This document shows, in pieces, positions 20,735 through 32,935 of a stretch of DNA of 64,000 bases. The position numbers and the translations under genes were made by a program. The notes beneath the pieces are model-generated. The model saw only the letters and a list, made by a program, of their open reading frames with translations, ran no database searches and was not told the origin of the DNA. Each line of letters begins with the position of its first letter. Position 1 is the stretch's first letter. Origin of the DNA: Pelobates cultripes (lineage: Eukaryota > Chordata > Amphibia > Anura > Pelobatidae); assembly GCA_933207985.1 (NCBI GenBank), contig OW240921.1, positions 108,055,193 through 108,119,192 of the forward strand, read 5' to 3'.

Positions 20735-20825
20735 AGGTGTGTTCACATGTGTATATGTATCTATGTGTCAGTGAGTGTATCTGTGTGTGCATGTGTCAGG
20801 GAGTGTATCTGTGTCAGTGTGTCAT
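20735..20825. repeat. Short TG-rich repeat
   Basis: Imperfect GTGTATCTGTGTCAGTGAGT repeats. Confidence 0.7.
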
Positions 20826-21160
20826 AGTTGCCAACTGTCCCATTTTTGCTGGGACACTCCCGTCAAGTTGGAGACTGTCCCGGGTTATTCACTCTGCTGG
20901 GACAGTCCCGGCAAGTGTGCTTTTCACACAGGGCCGGTGCATCCATAAGGTGGAACAGGTGGCCGCCTTACAGCACACCGACCCGGAGGGCACAAGATTT
21001 GAGTGTCCGGCAGGAGGGAAGTGCACAGCGCTCCATCCTACCAGTCACTCAATGTAGCATGGATGAGCGGAGAGAGCACTTCCTGTCAGATCGGCCAGGT
21101 ACAGGAAACTGTAGCTCCTGTAATGCGGTCCGCTCCATTTGGCCACTCTATAGAGGGAGG
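20826..21160. repeat. GC-rich interspersed repeat
   Basis: Contains AGTTGCCAACTGTCCC with an internal inverted match and ACAGGGCCGGTGCATCCATAA, and ends near 21160. Three overlapping ORFs in this stretch show no domain. Confidence 0.5.
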
Positions 21161-21164
21161 TAGG

Positions 21165-22275
21165 AGTCCCACCAGAGAATGGAGGGGATATGACCACTAA
21201 GGGGGTGGGGGGAGCGGAACACTAAAGGACAGGAAGGGGAGAGAACCACTAAGAGGGGGAAGAGGAACACTAAGAAACAGGGACGGGGGGAGAGGAACAA
21301 TAAGGGACAGGGAAGGGAGGAGAGAGGACCGCTAAGGGGGGTGGGGGGAGAGAAGAATGCAAAGGGACAGAGAAGGGAGTGCTCCAAGGGATGGGGGGGA
21401 TTAGTAAGGGACAGGAAGGCAAGAGAGCGCACTAATGGACAGGGGGGTAGGGAAGAGAACTAAGGGACAGGGGGTAGCTAGGAGCACTAAGGGATGGGGA
21501 TAGAAAAGAGCACTAATGAACAGGAGGGGAGGGAAAAGCTCTAAGGGACAGAAAGGGAAGGGAGAGCTCTAAGGGAGGGCAGGGGAGGGGAGGTGAGAGC
21601 TCTAAGGGACAGGAGGGGAGGGGAAAGCACTAAGGTTAGAGGGGGAGCACTAAGAGACACAAGGGGAGGGGAGAGCTAGAAGGTACAGGATGGGAGGGAA
21701 GAGCACTAAGTGACAGGAGGGGAGACCTCTAAGGGACAGGAGAGGAGGGGAAAGCACTAAGAGACACAAGGGGAGAGCTAGAAGGTACAGGATGGGAGGA
21801 AAGAGCACTAAGGGACAGGAGGGAAGGAAAAGCTCTATGGGACAGGAGGTGAGAAGAGTAAGGGGGGAGCTCTAAGGGACAGGAGGGAAGGAAAGAGCAC
21901 TAAGGGACAGGAAAGAAGGGATAGCTCTATGGGACAGGAGGGCATGGAGAGCTCTATGGGACAGGAGGGGAGAACACGAAGGGAAGGGAGAGCTCTAAGG
22001 GACAGGAGGGGAGAGGAGAGCACTAAGGGACAGTGGGGCAGGGAAGAGCACTAAAGGATGGGGGCAAAAGAGAGCACTAAGGGACAGGGGGTAGGGGAGA
22101 GCTCTAAGGGACCAGAGGGAAGACCTCTAAGGAACAAGAGGGGAGGGGAGAGCAATAAGGGTTTGGGGGGGAGAGCACTAAGGGACAGGAGTCAGAGGAG
22201 AGCACTAAGGGACAGGAAGGGAGAGCACTAACGTACAAGAGGGGAGGAGAGAGCACTAAGGGATAGGAGGGGAGA
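21165..22275. repeat. Polypurine minisatellite 1 (about 1.1 kb)
   Basis: Roughly 40 copies of a 25-30 bp unit, GAGAGCACTAAGGGACAGGA plus a GGGG-rich spacer. The + strand is almost all purine, interrupted mainly by CACT and ACA. Pro/Ser/Leu-rich ORFs on the minus strand are artefacts. Confidence 0.9.
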
Positions 22276-22289
22276 GAAGAGTACAACTG

Positions 22290-23530
22290 TTTTAAAGTAC
22301 TCCTTTGATTTTAAATTTATACTCCAACTGCAGATATGTGTTCCTGAATGCTGACCATTTCTGCCATTTTTTTACATATATATCTTCATCTCCTATAAGG
22401 TGACTTGCCATCCTTTCATAATTACTTGATGTATCTAGGCGGTTCATTACTTCTATTAAGGTTGGCAGGTTAGGCTGCTTCCATTTGTATGCGATAGCCA
22501 TTTTAAACCCTATTAAGCATTTTATAATTATAGTTAATACTTCTTCCGGAGGTATTATAGGAAACATATGTAGGAGATATGATTCCGGTTGTTTAGGGAT
22601 AGCTACCCTTAAACCTCTACTAAAAAACATTTCTATCTCATTCCGTAATGGAGTGATTTTTGAGCACTCCCAAATATATGATAGAGAGTACCAGTTTTAG
22701 ACTGGCATCTCCAACAGTCTACAGGCGTTCCAGGATAAAATTGTGCTATTTTTGTGGGAACCATATACCATCTCATGTTTAATTTACAATATGTTTCCCA
22801 GTGTGCTAAACTCCTAGAAGTCCTTATAGTTATATAATTCTAAATGCCTTGTACCATTTTTCCCGTGGAAGCGTCCTGTTTAAATCTGTTTCCCATTTTT
22901 TCATATAAGCTATAGTGTCCTCCTCCTCTAAGGACATAAGGGTATTATAACAAAGGGAAATAGCTTTAATATGTGTACACATATGTACTTTTGCACCAAA
23001 GGTATTTTCTTGTTCCTTAGGTAAGGCTGTACTCAAAATCTGTTTAATTCGCAGGTAAGTAAAAAGTTCTTGGGATGGCAAAAGGTATGTTCCCTGAACT
23101 TCGGGAAACAACTTAATGCTTGCTTCATTACATAAAGCACCCACATGACGAACCCCGCATCTTATCCACGTCACTAAACGTAAATTCGTGGTGTGAGAGG
23201 CAATAACCTGGATAGGTGCCTCCCAAAGCAATGCCTTAGCCACTTCCATTTTAGTTACGGTCTGATCCCATATTTTTAAGTGTCTTTGTGGGAGATAGCA
23301 TTCCACCAAACTGTGCTTGACTCGCTTGGCCTACCCATAACGCTTGTTCTACTGTACCTCCAAGTATACACACATTCTCCAACTTTAACCATATTGGGGG
23401 AACCCTGCATTCTAATACAGACAAACCTTGTGCTATGATAGATGCCTTATAGTACAACTGTATCTTCGGTATGTTTAAACCACCTTTCATATACGGCCTC
23501 CATAGTAAATTCTGCGCTATTCTCTGAGGT
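22290..23530 (-). mobile_element. L1-like LINE, 3' end of ORF2 (degenerate)
   Basis: Minus-strand frames in order: KGGLNIPKIQLYYKASIIAQ (23251-23490), then W.RCGVRHVGALCNE, LPSQELFTYLRIKQIL and KAISLCYNTL...WETDLNRTLPREKWYKAF (22830-23309), then MRWYMVPTKIAQFYPGTP, VDCWRC (the Cys motif near 22720), LYHIFGSAQK, and IAYKWKQPNLPTL (22292-22630). This is the order of the region downstream of reverse transcriptase in L1 ORF2. Frames change at least twice. Endonuclease and reverse transcriptase are absent, as in a 5'-truncated insertion. Confidence 0.85.
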
Positions 23531-24090
23531 TTTCTTTTCCATATATGTGCATTAATGATAATTAATAATGATTGAATAACGTTCTAATTTATTCTTTTCC
23601 ACAGGTTACTGAGGAGAACATAATTCATCACTCTTAATTGCACTACTTACTATTCAAGATAGAGAGAAAAAATGACCAACTAGTTTTCTTATTTATGACT
23701 ATGCGGCTGTAATAGCATCTAAAAGTTAAACACTTAGTAGGATTAATAGTGTTTGGATACCAAACATTTTACTTGTACATTATGTCAGCAATGTCATGAA
23801 TAAGCTGTGACAGATGATGTCTCTATCACAAATAATTAAGGTAACAATGTTACTTTTCTACCCATCATTGAGATGTTAAATGTGCAAGTGATTTGGTTTG
23901 CTTATAAATCTACAATACAGTACAGTAACCAAGCTCTCTGGAGCTTAGGTGTGGCAATAATCTACATTATAACAGTAAAACCATTAATCAAGGGGGTTAG
24001 TGGTGGCAAAAATATAATGTCTTAGGTTAACCTTTACAAATAGCTTTATATATACACATTCATCATTCTAGGAAGAAGTAACACTGTACA
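23531..24090. other. AT-rich sequence, no feature seen
   Basis: No ORF or repeat is recognised. Confidence 0.4.
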
Positions 24091-24093
24091 TCT

Positions 24094-25128
24094 ACAGTGA
24101 GGGAAAAAAGTATTTGATCCCCTGCTAGCTTGAACGTATGTCCACTGACAAAGAAATGATCAGTCTATAATTTTAATGGTAGGTGTATTTTAACAGTGAG
24201 AGACAGAATAATAAAATCAAATCCAGAAAAGGGCATGTCAAAAAAAGTTATAAATTGATTTGCATGTCAATGAGTGAAATAAGCATTTGATACCCTATCA
24301 ATCAGCAATATTTCTGGTCCCAGGTGTCTTTTATACAAGTAAAAAGCTGAGATTAGGAGCACTCTCTTAAAGGGAGGATTCCTGATCTTGGCTTGTTACC
24401 TGTATAAATGACACCTGTCCACAGAAGTAATCAGATTCCAAACTCTCCACCATGGCCAAGACCAAAGAGTTGTCCAAGGATGTCAGGGACAAGATTGTAG
24501 ACCTACACAAGGCTGGAATGGGCTACAAGACCATTGCCAAGCAGCTTGGTGAGAAGGTGACAGCAGTTGGTGCGATTATTCGCAAATGGAAGAAACACAA
24601 AATAACTGTCAGTCTCCCTTAGTCTGGTGCTCCATGCAAAATCTCATCTCGTGGAGTTTCAATGATCAGGTGAACAGTGAGGAATCTGAAGTGGCCCAGT
24701 CCTGACCTCAACCCGATTGAGATGCTGTGGCATGACCTCAAGAAAGCAATTCACACCAGACATCCCAAGAATATTGCTGAGCTGAAACAGTTCTGTAAAG
24801 AGGAATGGTTAAGAATTACTCCTGACCGTTGTGCACATCTGATCTGCAACTATAAGAAACGTTTGGTTGAAGTTATTGCTGCCAAAGGAGGTTCAACCAG
24901 TTATTAAATCCAAGGGTTCACATACTTTTTCCACATACACTGTGAATGTTTACATGGTGTGTTCCATAAAAAACATGGCAACATTTCATTCTTTGTGTGT
25001 TATTAGTTTAAGCAGACTGTGATTGTCTATTGTTGTGACTTAGATGATGATCAGATCACATTTTATGACCAATTTGTGCAGAAATCCATATCATTCCAAG
25101 GGGTTCACATACTTTTTCTTGCAACTAT
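24094..25128 (+). mobile_element. Internally deleted, possibly mosaic Tc1-like transposon
   Basis: The 5' end TACAGTGAGGGAAAAAAGTA opens the element. An ATG at 24452 begins a Tc1 N-terminus ([47 protein letters not shown]), the paired helix-turn-helix domain. After about 24670 the sequence jumps to WPSPDLNPIEMLWHDLKKAI (24677-24907), which holds the final catalytic Glu, and ends KGGSTSY with a stop. The central region with both catalytic Asp residues is deleted. The 3' end (GGGTTCACATACTTTTTCTT) does not match the 5' terminus as an inverted repeat, so the ends may come from two families. Confidence 0.88.
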
Positions 25129-25129
25129 A

Positions 25130-26207
25130 CATTCACACTATTACTACTCCTGGGCGGCAGCAATAGCTACTATATCCATCAGCCCAAATGAAGAGAATAA
25201 AGGCAAAACGAGTTATTGGTGCTCTATCCCAAATCCCCATGCACATTTAAATAAGAAGAGGTTTTTAGTATCACTCCAATGGCCATTAAAGTGTAAGCTT
25301 ACCTGCCTGTCAAAGCAACCTCATGGGGTGGGCGGCAGCACTGTGACATGGCTGTGAAATACAAAAGCAAACACAAACATACAAAATTAAGCTCTGCATC
25401 CAAACCCCCTCTACTACCAGGCGGCAGCAATGGCTACAGTATCAATCAGCCGTAATACAAAAAAAAAAAATAAATATGGCCTGCGCACTATCCTTCCCTT
25501 AAGGGTTAAACTTGTCTAGCTCAATAGGTATACCTATATACTCATAGTGAGAACTGCAGGGACTTCAAACTGAATTTTAAATGTAAGGTCAAAATAGGTG
25601 AACTGGAAAAGTTCCCCAGCCATCTATGCTATCAGTGCAGCTACTTTTGCCTTCAATGTGAAATCCACTTTGGACTCCCTGCAGATCTCACCTTAGTGAA
25701 TATCCTGTATGGTTACAGGACACTTAGAGCACCACAACTGCTACAGCTTATTGTAGTGTTTGTGGCGCACAGAATATTGTGTTTGATTGGGTTGCCCTTC
25801 CTCTGTCTCTCGAGTAATGTTTCATGTCCTCATTATCTGCCCAGCTTTGATCGGATATGAAGGGCTGTGAATAGCTGTCATACTTTCACTCTGGAGTAAT
25901 CTTGAGCACAGATACTTTACAGGGTTTTCCACTAAAGTGAGAATTGTCAGGAATTTAAAGACAATTCAAAATTAATTTTATATTTTAGGCTAAAATATTT
26001 GAACGGAAAACAATGGTGACTTGGAGAATGTTTCCAGTTTGTGCATACATATCCGTTAAATGTGAAGTTCACTTTAAATTAATATGGATTTTATATATAT
26101 CCGTGTTATCCTGTATCATGTTTCAGCTCACTCCATACCAACAGCCAGTTCTGTTATTATCCTGATTCATAATTCCACCAATTTCCAGCCCATAGCAAAC
26201 TTTAATA
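25130..26207. other. Non-coding stretch
   Basis: GGCGGCAGCAATGGCTAC-like words recur at about 25152 and 25421. No gene is recognised. Confidence 0.4.
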
Positions 26208-26623
26208 TTAATGGGTTACTCCAGGTACCATAACCACTTCAGTAATCTGAAGTGGTCAAGGTGCCTGCAGTCTCTATGTGCAGCATCATACAGAGATGAA
26301 CTCTTAGCTGTCAGAGGTGTAACGTCAACTCTGGCAGCGTCATTACACAGTTCCAGGCTGGTTAATAGCAGAATGTGGCCGTGCCGCTCCTGTCCTACCC
26401 TCGACTGTCCTCTCTGACTTTTCTCCCCCTTCTGCGACAGGGAATGATGTCAGCAGAGAAAGATCATGCTGAGGGAGAACTTGGCCTCAGCATTAAAATA
26501 AGTTAAAGCATTTTGTTTTGCTGTTTGGTGGTGGCAGAAGACCACCACAGAAATAATCACTACAACCAAAACTTGTGTTTAATAAACAAAAAACACTGGT
26601 TTCCAATTGGAGTAACCCATTAA
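26208..26623. mobile_element. TTAA-flanked MITE with perfect 11-bp termini
   Basis: TTAA at 26208-26211 and 26620-26623 enclose TGGGTTACTCC at the left and GGAGTAACCCA at the right, a perfect inverted match. The ORF at 26211-26417 is incidental. Confidence 0.8.
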
Positions 26624-26979
26624 AGGGTTTGCAATAAACCAGCAATTGAGAAGTCTGTGTTTGTTGGACCGTTTTGCTGGCTCAGAGATCACGTGCACCA
26701 TCTAAGCTGGCGAGGGAAGGGAGATTGGATTGGAAGCGTGGTGGGAAATGTAATAAAAAAAAAATACAAGCATTTTGGAGTTTCTTGGGAGGGGGAAGGG
26801 CTCAAGAGAAAAGCTTAATACGTCTATTGCCAGCATGCTGTGTGCCCTGATGATTGTTTTTTGTACAGAACGGACATTGGCAGTCCGGGCTGCTAAAGTC
26901 ACGTGTGCCAGAGGTGTAACTGGCCCTGACATAAAAGTGCAGGCTTCCCTGTATGTGCAATGTTTCAACCAGAAACATT

Positions 26980-27360
26980 GCACACAGGGCTGGACTGGCC
27001 CACCGGGATACCGGGAAATTTCCCGGATAGCCGCGGCACCTGGGGGCTGCGGTGCCACATAGGTGCCACCGGGTGGCCGGTCCGGTGGCACTCAGAGGGG
27101 GCCGGCTGCGTTCCAGGCTGGAGCTTCCGGGCCGGGTGGCAGCTTCGCGGGTCCTGCGGCACTCCTGTCACTGCTGTTGCTGATGGCTGAAGGAGGAGGA
27201 GTACCATGTTCCCTCGCGGTTCCCACAATTCCCAGCACAGGAACCGCGAGGGAGCATGGTAGATATGCTCCTCCTCCTTCAGCCATCAGCAACAGCAGTG
27301 ACAGGAGTGCCGCCGGACCGGCGAAGCTGCCACCCAGCCTGGAACGTGCCCCCTGACTTC
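26980..27360. repeat. GC-rich interspersed repeat with a long inverted repeat
   Basis: The start CAGGGCTGGACTGGCCCACC is followed by a foldback: 27110-27222 is the near reverse complement of 27240-27344 (GTTCCAGGCTGG, CTGTTGCTGATGGCTGAAGG, CCCTCGCGGTTCC and complements). Both strands therefore encode the same spurious SAISNSSDRSAAGPAKLP peptide. Confidence 0.8.
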
Positions 27361-27369
27361 TCTAGGTAA

Positions 27370-28470
27370 AGGGGGGGGGATAAAACAGAGAGATGGTGGA
27401 GGGAGAGACACAGGGAAAGGGGGGGAGGAAGAGAGATGGGGAGGAGGGAGAGACACAGGAAGAGGGGAGAGGGGAGAGACACAGGGAAAGGGGGAGGGAG
27501 AGAGATGGGGAGCAGGGAGAAAGAGAGATGGGGAGGAGGGAGGAGATGGGGAGGAGGGAGAGACACAGGGAAAGGGGGGAGAAAGAGAGATGGGAGGAGG
27601 GAGAGACACAGGGAAAGCGGGAGAAAGGAGATGGGGAGGAGGGAGAGACACAGGGAAAGGGGGAAGGGAGAGAGATGAGGAGAGGGGAGAGACACAAGAA
27701 AGGGGGGAGGGAGAGAGATGGGGAGGAGGGAGAGACAGGAAAAGGGGGGAGGGAGAGAGATGGGGAGGAGGAGAGACACAGGGAAAGGAGGAGAGAGAGA
27801 TGGGAGGGGAGGGAGAGACAGGAAAGTTGGGAGGGAGAGTGAGATGGGGAGGAGGGAGAGACACAGAAAGGGAGGAAGAGAGATGGGGAGGAGGGAGAGA
27901 CACAGGAAAGGGGGAAGAGAGATGGGAGGAGGGAAAGAGACAAGGGAAAGCAAGTGAGGAAGAGAGATGGGAGGAGGAGAGTCACAGGCAAGGAGGAAGA
28001 GAGATGGGAGCAGGAGGAGACACAGGGAAAGGGGGAGGAAGAGAGATGGGGAGGAGGAGAGACACAGGAAAGGGGGGAGTGAAGAGATGAGCAGCACAGG
28101 GAAAGGGGGGAGGAAGAGAGATGGGGAGGAGGAGGGCACAGGGAAAGGGGGAGGAAGAGAGATGGGGAGGAGGGAGAGACACAGGGAAAGGGGGGAAGGA
28201 AGAGAGATGGGGAGGAGGGAGAGACACAGGGAAAGGGGGATAACAGGGAAAGGCAGAGGGGGAAGAGAGAGACAAAGAGGGATTAATGAGAGAGACACAC
28301 AAGGGGAGGGGGAGAAAGAGGCAGAGGGGGAAGAGAGAGACTGGGAAGGAGAAGGGAGACATTGACACAGAGGAGCAGTGAGGGGGAGAAAGAAACATAC
28401 AGAGTGACTGGGGGAGACAAAAAGGCACACAGAGGGGCTGGATATAAAGAGACACACATAGGGGCAGTAT
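27370..28470. repeat. Polypurine minisatellite 2 (about 1.1 kb)
   Basis: About 25 copies of a unit near 40 bp, GAGAGATGGGGAGGAGGGAGAGACACAGGGAAAGG in pieces, almost pure purine on the + strand. The 446-aa minus-strand Pro/Ser/Leu ORF (27279-28619) is an artefact of it. Confidence 0.92.
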
Positions 28471-28474
28471 ATAT

Positions 28475-28880
28475 CACTGGTGGATGGGGGGCAACGGGAC
28501 AATTCTCCCCCCCACGAGGCTTTCCCCTGCCGGCTGATCTCCCTCCCCGTTGCGCAGGCACCGTGCAGGCAGCCGGCAGGGGAGGAAGAGAGGACCCAGG
28601 GCAACGCTCCGGCTCTCACGAGGGTGAACTCTATCCCTGGAGCTACGGGCTAGAGTTCACTCTCACCACTTCCTGGTGGTCGCAGTAGTAAGAGTGAACT
28701 CTAGCCCCATACACACACTGCCCCCACACACACACACCATACACATTCGCCCACTGCCCCCACACACACCATACACATTCACACACTGCCCCCCACACCC
28801 ACACACTGAACCTTTCACACACATTGCACCCCTCACACATTGCACCACTGCTCCTATACCCTACTACAGCCCCATATCCC
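28475..28880. repeat. GC-rich repeat with hairpins, then CA-rich tract
   Basis: GGGCTAGAGTTCACTCT (28647-28663) is perfectly inverted as AGAGTGAACTCTAGCCC (28691-28707). From 28705 to 28850 a degenerate ACACACACTGCCCCC repeat follows. Confidence 0.65.
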
Positions 28881-29094
28881 AGCAGACTCCAGGTAAGTTG
28901 TCAAACTGTTCTTAAATGGTTTGACTACTTACTCTGGGAGGGGGTGCTGACACTCCTGGCACCATAACCACTACACAGATGAGTAGTGGTTGTTGTGCAT
29001 GGAATATTTATTTAAATAATCTACAAGTGCACCTCCCGGGCTCAGGCTCTGGATCTGCCACTGGTATATGATATGTATATTTATGTGTGTATTA

Positions 29095-29127
<33 letters not shown>
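29095..29127. repeat. (TA)n microsatellite
   Basis: Alternating TA run. Confidence 0.9.
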
Positions 29128-29130
<3 letters not shown>

Positions 29131-31450
29131 TGCCTATTATATTTACACATATTAATGTACATTTATATATGCATAATACACAGAGAAATTTCATTAATAT
29201 GTACCATATGTAATGAGCAGATATTGGCCCAGTCTTGTTGCTAGGTGCATACTCCAGCACAATAACATATTTAAAGTGAAGAGCACACCCACAGGATTTC
29301 AAAATAAAAATTTTTACAGTTGTGCCCTACTTACATTCACCATTTCAGTCCTATTACTAAACTTTCCTTAATATGTCAAGGTACTTGGACTGAAACATCG
29401 ATTACATGCAAGGCACGTCTGCTTAAAATAAATCTGCACTTTTGTTGATTTTGAAGCCTATGAGTGCGCTTTTTACATTGAAGTACTTTTTAATTTAAAG
29501 TTACCTGTTCTAACTCTGTATCTGCACACTATGCTGGCGCGACGCATTATGGGGCTGGTAAATATTTTTTTTCCAGGGCTGCTTTTAATTCCCAGTCCGG
29601 CCCTGGTTGCACATACAGACTCCTACCAGCATGACCACTTGAAATTACTGACGTGGTCATGGTGGTTAAAGTAATCTTTTAAATTATTGTTTTTTTACGT
29701 ATCTGATGGGTTAGGGCATGTCCCTTATTTCTGACTTGGAAAAAAATGCAATAATATATTTAATGCAATGTAGCACTTAACAGAATGATCTGTGACTTGG
29801 GGTGTTATTCACTTAAATCGTGGTGAAATAACAGCTGAATAGCAAACTTTAGACCTGTTGGGAAAAATTGCTGAAATTAGTAATATTTCCAGTTTAGATA
29901 AATTGGCCTAAATTTAGCAATCTGCTTATCAATGCACTATTTAATGAATTAGCTCTGAATGTAAGCTATTTATAGCTCAGTGATTTCATTTCATTTTGCC
30001 TATTATATATAAAATGTTTATGCATAAGCACGGTAAGCCCATTTTAACAAGTTTTAGCTAATATATAAAGTTGTTGAAAGACCCCACTTCTCACGCTACC
30101 ACCTCTAGAAGTGGCAGATAAATCTAAGTTTCGTCGAACTACCTCAGTTCGAGACCTTGGCGGAGTTCTCCCGTCAGACTTGCCGGTGGTCTTTATATTC
30201 ATCCTCAACAACTGCCCAAAGTAAAGCCCTTCTTATCTATATCACATGATAAAATAGATCAAAATAATCTAACAATACTAATAAAGCAAATACTATGTGA
30301 AGACTCAAAGAGCCACAAGGACCAGAAGCCAAACCTCATAAGCAGAAGGGGAAGAGGAGGGAATGAAGGAGAGAAGAATCCCTATGTTCAAAACCCAACG
30401 GGTAAAGACCCCTATCATAGCCTACTCTCCAAATTGCCATCCTCTTTTCATCTGTGGGTGTAGAAGGCCATGTAAACACACTTATAAACAATAGTGCTGC
30501 TTTAAACAACAAACAAATTGAGGTAGGAGAGAAAATACATCAAGATTGTCTATCATTCCTGGGGATTTACCAACTGTGCTAAACATTCCATTGAATGTGT
30601 CAAAATCTGCAAATAAATCTAAATACTTTCTATACCAAAGATTCTACTATAATATCCCCCTTGATTTGTGATAAACATTTCATTCATAGTAATAACTTAT
30701 TTTGTGCAATTTTCCAGTGCAAAAAGCAAATAATATTTACTCTGATGTAATGCATGACTATAAATTTAAAACCATAAGGGCCCTTCAGGGCTGTTTTATA
30801 AAACCTTAATTTACTCTTAGTGAAATCCTTAGCTAAAATGTACCTATCTACCAGTGTTGGGTTTCCATTAAGATAGCTCAATACTATCAAAAGGGTAAAC
30901 CATTTAATACTCACATCCCTTAACCCAACAAAATTAACTCATTTTGTGCAATTTTCCAATAAATTGAAACCAATTCAAGTATCTCTATTCTAATAAGAAA
31001 ACTTAAAATGTTAACCAAAAACAACCTTTGACATAGTTTAATAAATAATTATTACTAACAATTACCTTAATATAAAGTGACCAACCATCAGCCATTGATC
31101 CTTTTAACAAGTAAATTATTTATTTCTGTTCAGCGTGATCTACCCTGTCAAAACACTAATAAAACTACACCCCCCTTAAACTAAAATTTGAATCTCCCCC
31201 AGGAACTCGGACCTCACAGAGCTCTATGTTCGTTATCACCCTCTAATTATCTCTCCTCACCCAGCTGTTTGATTCCAAGTGTCATAATTTATTAACTAAA
31301 TAGAAGAGGTATAACACCCCTAAAACCATTATTTAAACCTCCCCCAGAAAAGCTATGGGAGAACATTTCTATACTCATAACCACCCTCTAATACTACGCC
31401 CTCCCACAAATATCTCGGTATAACCATACCTTAAGCAGTTCCCAACTAGA
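29128..31450. other. AT-rich non-coding stretch
   Basis: Interspersed repeat pieces are likely (for example TACTTGGACTGAAACATCG at about 29381), and weak inverted ends occur at 30068-30212 (AGTTGTTGAAAGACC against GGTCTTTATATTCATCCTCAACAACT in part). No gene is recognised. Confidence 0.35.
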
Positions 31451-31454
31451 CTAT

Positions 31455-32426
31455 ATCTCTAAGGAACTTTTCCCCCTCTAGTGGAGAGTTGATTACTTTA
31501 AACTCCGTACCAAATTTAATAATTAGTTTAGTTGGGAAACCCCATTTATAACATACATATTTATCTCTTAAAACTTTTGTTATCATTCTGAATTCTTTGC
31601 GTTCCATAATCACCTCTCCTGAAAGATATCAGGAAAGATTTTCAATTGTTCGTAAGGTGCATCAAAGCTTTTACATTCAAATGCTTTCTGTAATATTTTT
31701 CGTTTTAACAGTAAAAGAATGTAATTTCACTATCACATCCTGCGGTAAATCCCTTGAGATATTGCGTGAGAGAGGGAGTCTATGAACTCTATCTGGCATA
31801 TGGGCCCTCTTAAAATCTGGATTCACCAAAGAATTCAGAAATGCTATTATATAGTTAGGGAGGTCCACCTGCCCCACTAATTCTGGTATCCCCCTTACGC
31901 AAATATTATTTTGTCTAGAAAAATTCTCCAATCTGCTATATTTCTGTTTTAAGTCCAAAAGCTCCTCTTTTAATTTCTGTATTTCCAGATTAGAGTGGTT
32001 ATGTAATTCTATCAAATGTTCTTGTTGGGTACCTAAATCTGTAACTTTCTTTAAGAGGGTATTTATATCTTTGGAATTTTTGGCAATCTCCCTAGATATT
32101 TCCTGCACCGTGGAGGTCTTTAGATCTTTTAATAAATCTATCATTACTTCCTTCATGGTGGCAATTGTAAGCTGTTCTTCTCCATGACTATCTACCTCTA
32201 CTAACTCATCTACTAAGGATGACTCAGCTGATGTCATTAAGTTATCTGAATGTTCTAGTTCTTTTTGCGTCCCTGATGTCAATGCTGACTCCTCAGAGCT
32301 ATTGCGTTTCTTAATTGGGATAAAAAAGTTACTAGTCAGTATTCCATTATCTTTTTCTTTGCCTTTTGCTTTACCCTTAGAGCTTTGGTTGTGCTTATTT
32401 TTCATTTTGTCCTCTCTTATTTCCAC
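31455..32426 (-). mobile_element. L1-like ORF1 (nucleic-acid-binding protein), one stop
   Basis: The minus-strand ORF starts at 32426 with a Lys-rich N-terminus. A long coiled coil follows (roughly residues 75-175, EIQKLKEELLDLKQKYSRLE), then the RRM start SRQNNICVRGIPELV, DRVHRLP and LPQDVIVKLHSFTVKTKNI. The open frame ends at 31677. In a shifted frame the C-terminal domain continues as EFRMITKVLRDK, YKWGFPTKLIIKFG and SPLEGEKFLRDI to about 31455. This is the L1 ORF1p architecture: coiled coil, RRM, CTD. No ORF2 follows within the window on that strand. A second ORF1 remnant lies at 37560-38493. Confidence 0.85.
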
Positions 32427-32734
32427 CGTTTAATACTAGTCAAGCAGCAATTTAAGATTTAAATTATCAATACAGACCCAATATTTTAAATTCACTATAA
32501 ATCACAAAAGCAAACCACGGTATCTACTCAAAGGAAATCGAGAGTGAAAAAAAAAAAAAGACACAAAAAATAATTAAATTCTGATTCGACCAGCTTCTAT
32601 CAGAGCCGATAACTTATTATATTTATGCTGGTCTTCCACAAATGATCGAACCATATACAAGTCCTAAAAGTCTATGAATGCATATAGCTGGAATCGTTCC
32701 TTCTGGATCTCAAAACTGTAAAAAAAACTTTTAG

Positions 32735-32935
32735 AAACATAGAATGTGACGGCAGATAAGAACCATTCGGCCCATCTAGTCTGCCCAATTTTCGAAATAC
32801 TTCCATTAGTCCCTGGCCTTATCTTATAGTTAGGATAGCCTTATGCCTATCCCACGCATGCTTAAACTCCCTCACTGTGTTAACCTCTACCATTTCATCT
32901 GGAATGCTATTCCATGCATCCACTACCCTTTTCTA
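32735..32935. mobile_element. SINE-like interspersed repeat
   Basis: The segment beginning AACATAGAATGTGACGGCAG and continuing ACCATTCGGCCCATCTAG resembles a repeat I recall from frog genomes. It runs to about CCATGCATCCACTACCC. It is assigned on remembered pattern only. Confidence 0.55.

Noticed and set aside
22830..23309. Possible host gene of 159 aa on the minus strand
   Set aside because: The sequence matches the post-RT part of L1 ORF2 and continues in other frames on both sides.
26702..27091. 129-aa minus-strand ORF
   Set aside because: It overlaps a GC-rich interspersed repeat and has no recognisable domain.
27279..28619. 446-aa minus-strand ORF rich in Pro, Ser and Leu
   Set aside because: It is the complement of the polypurine minisatellite. 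Stop codons are simply rare in that composition, and neighbouring frames are equally open.
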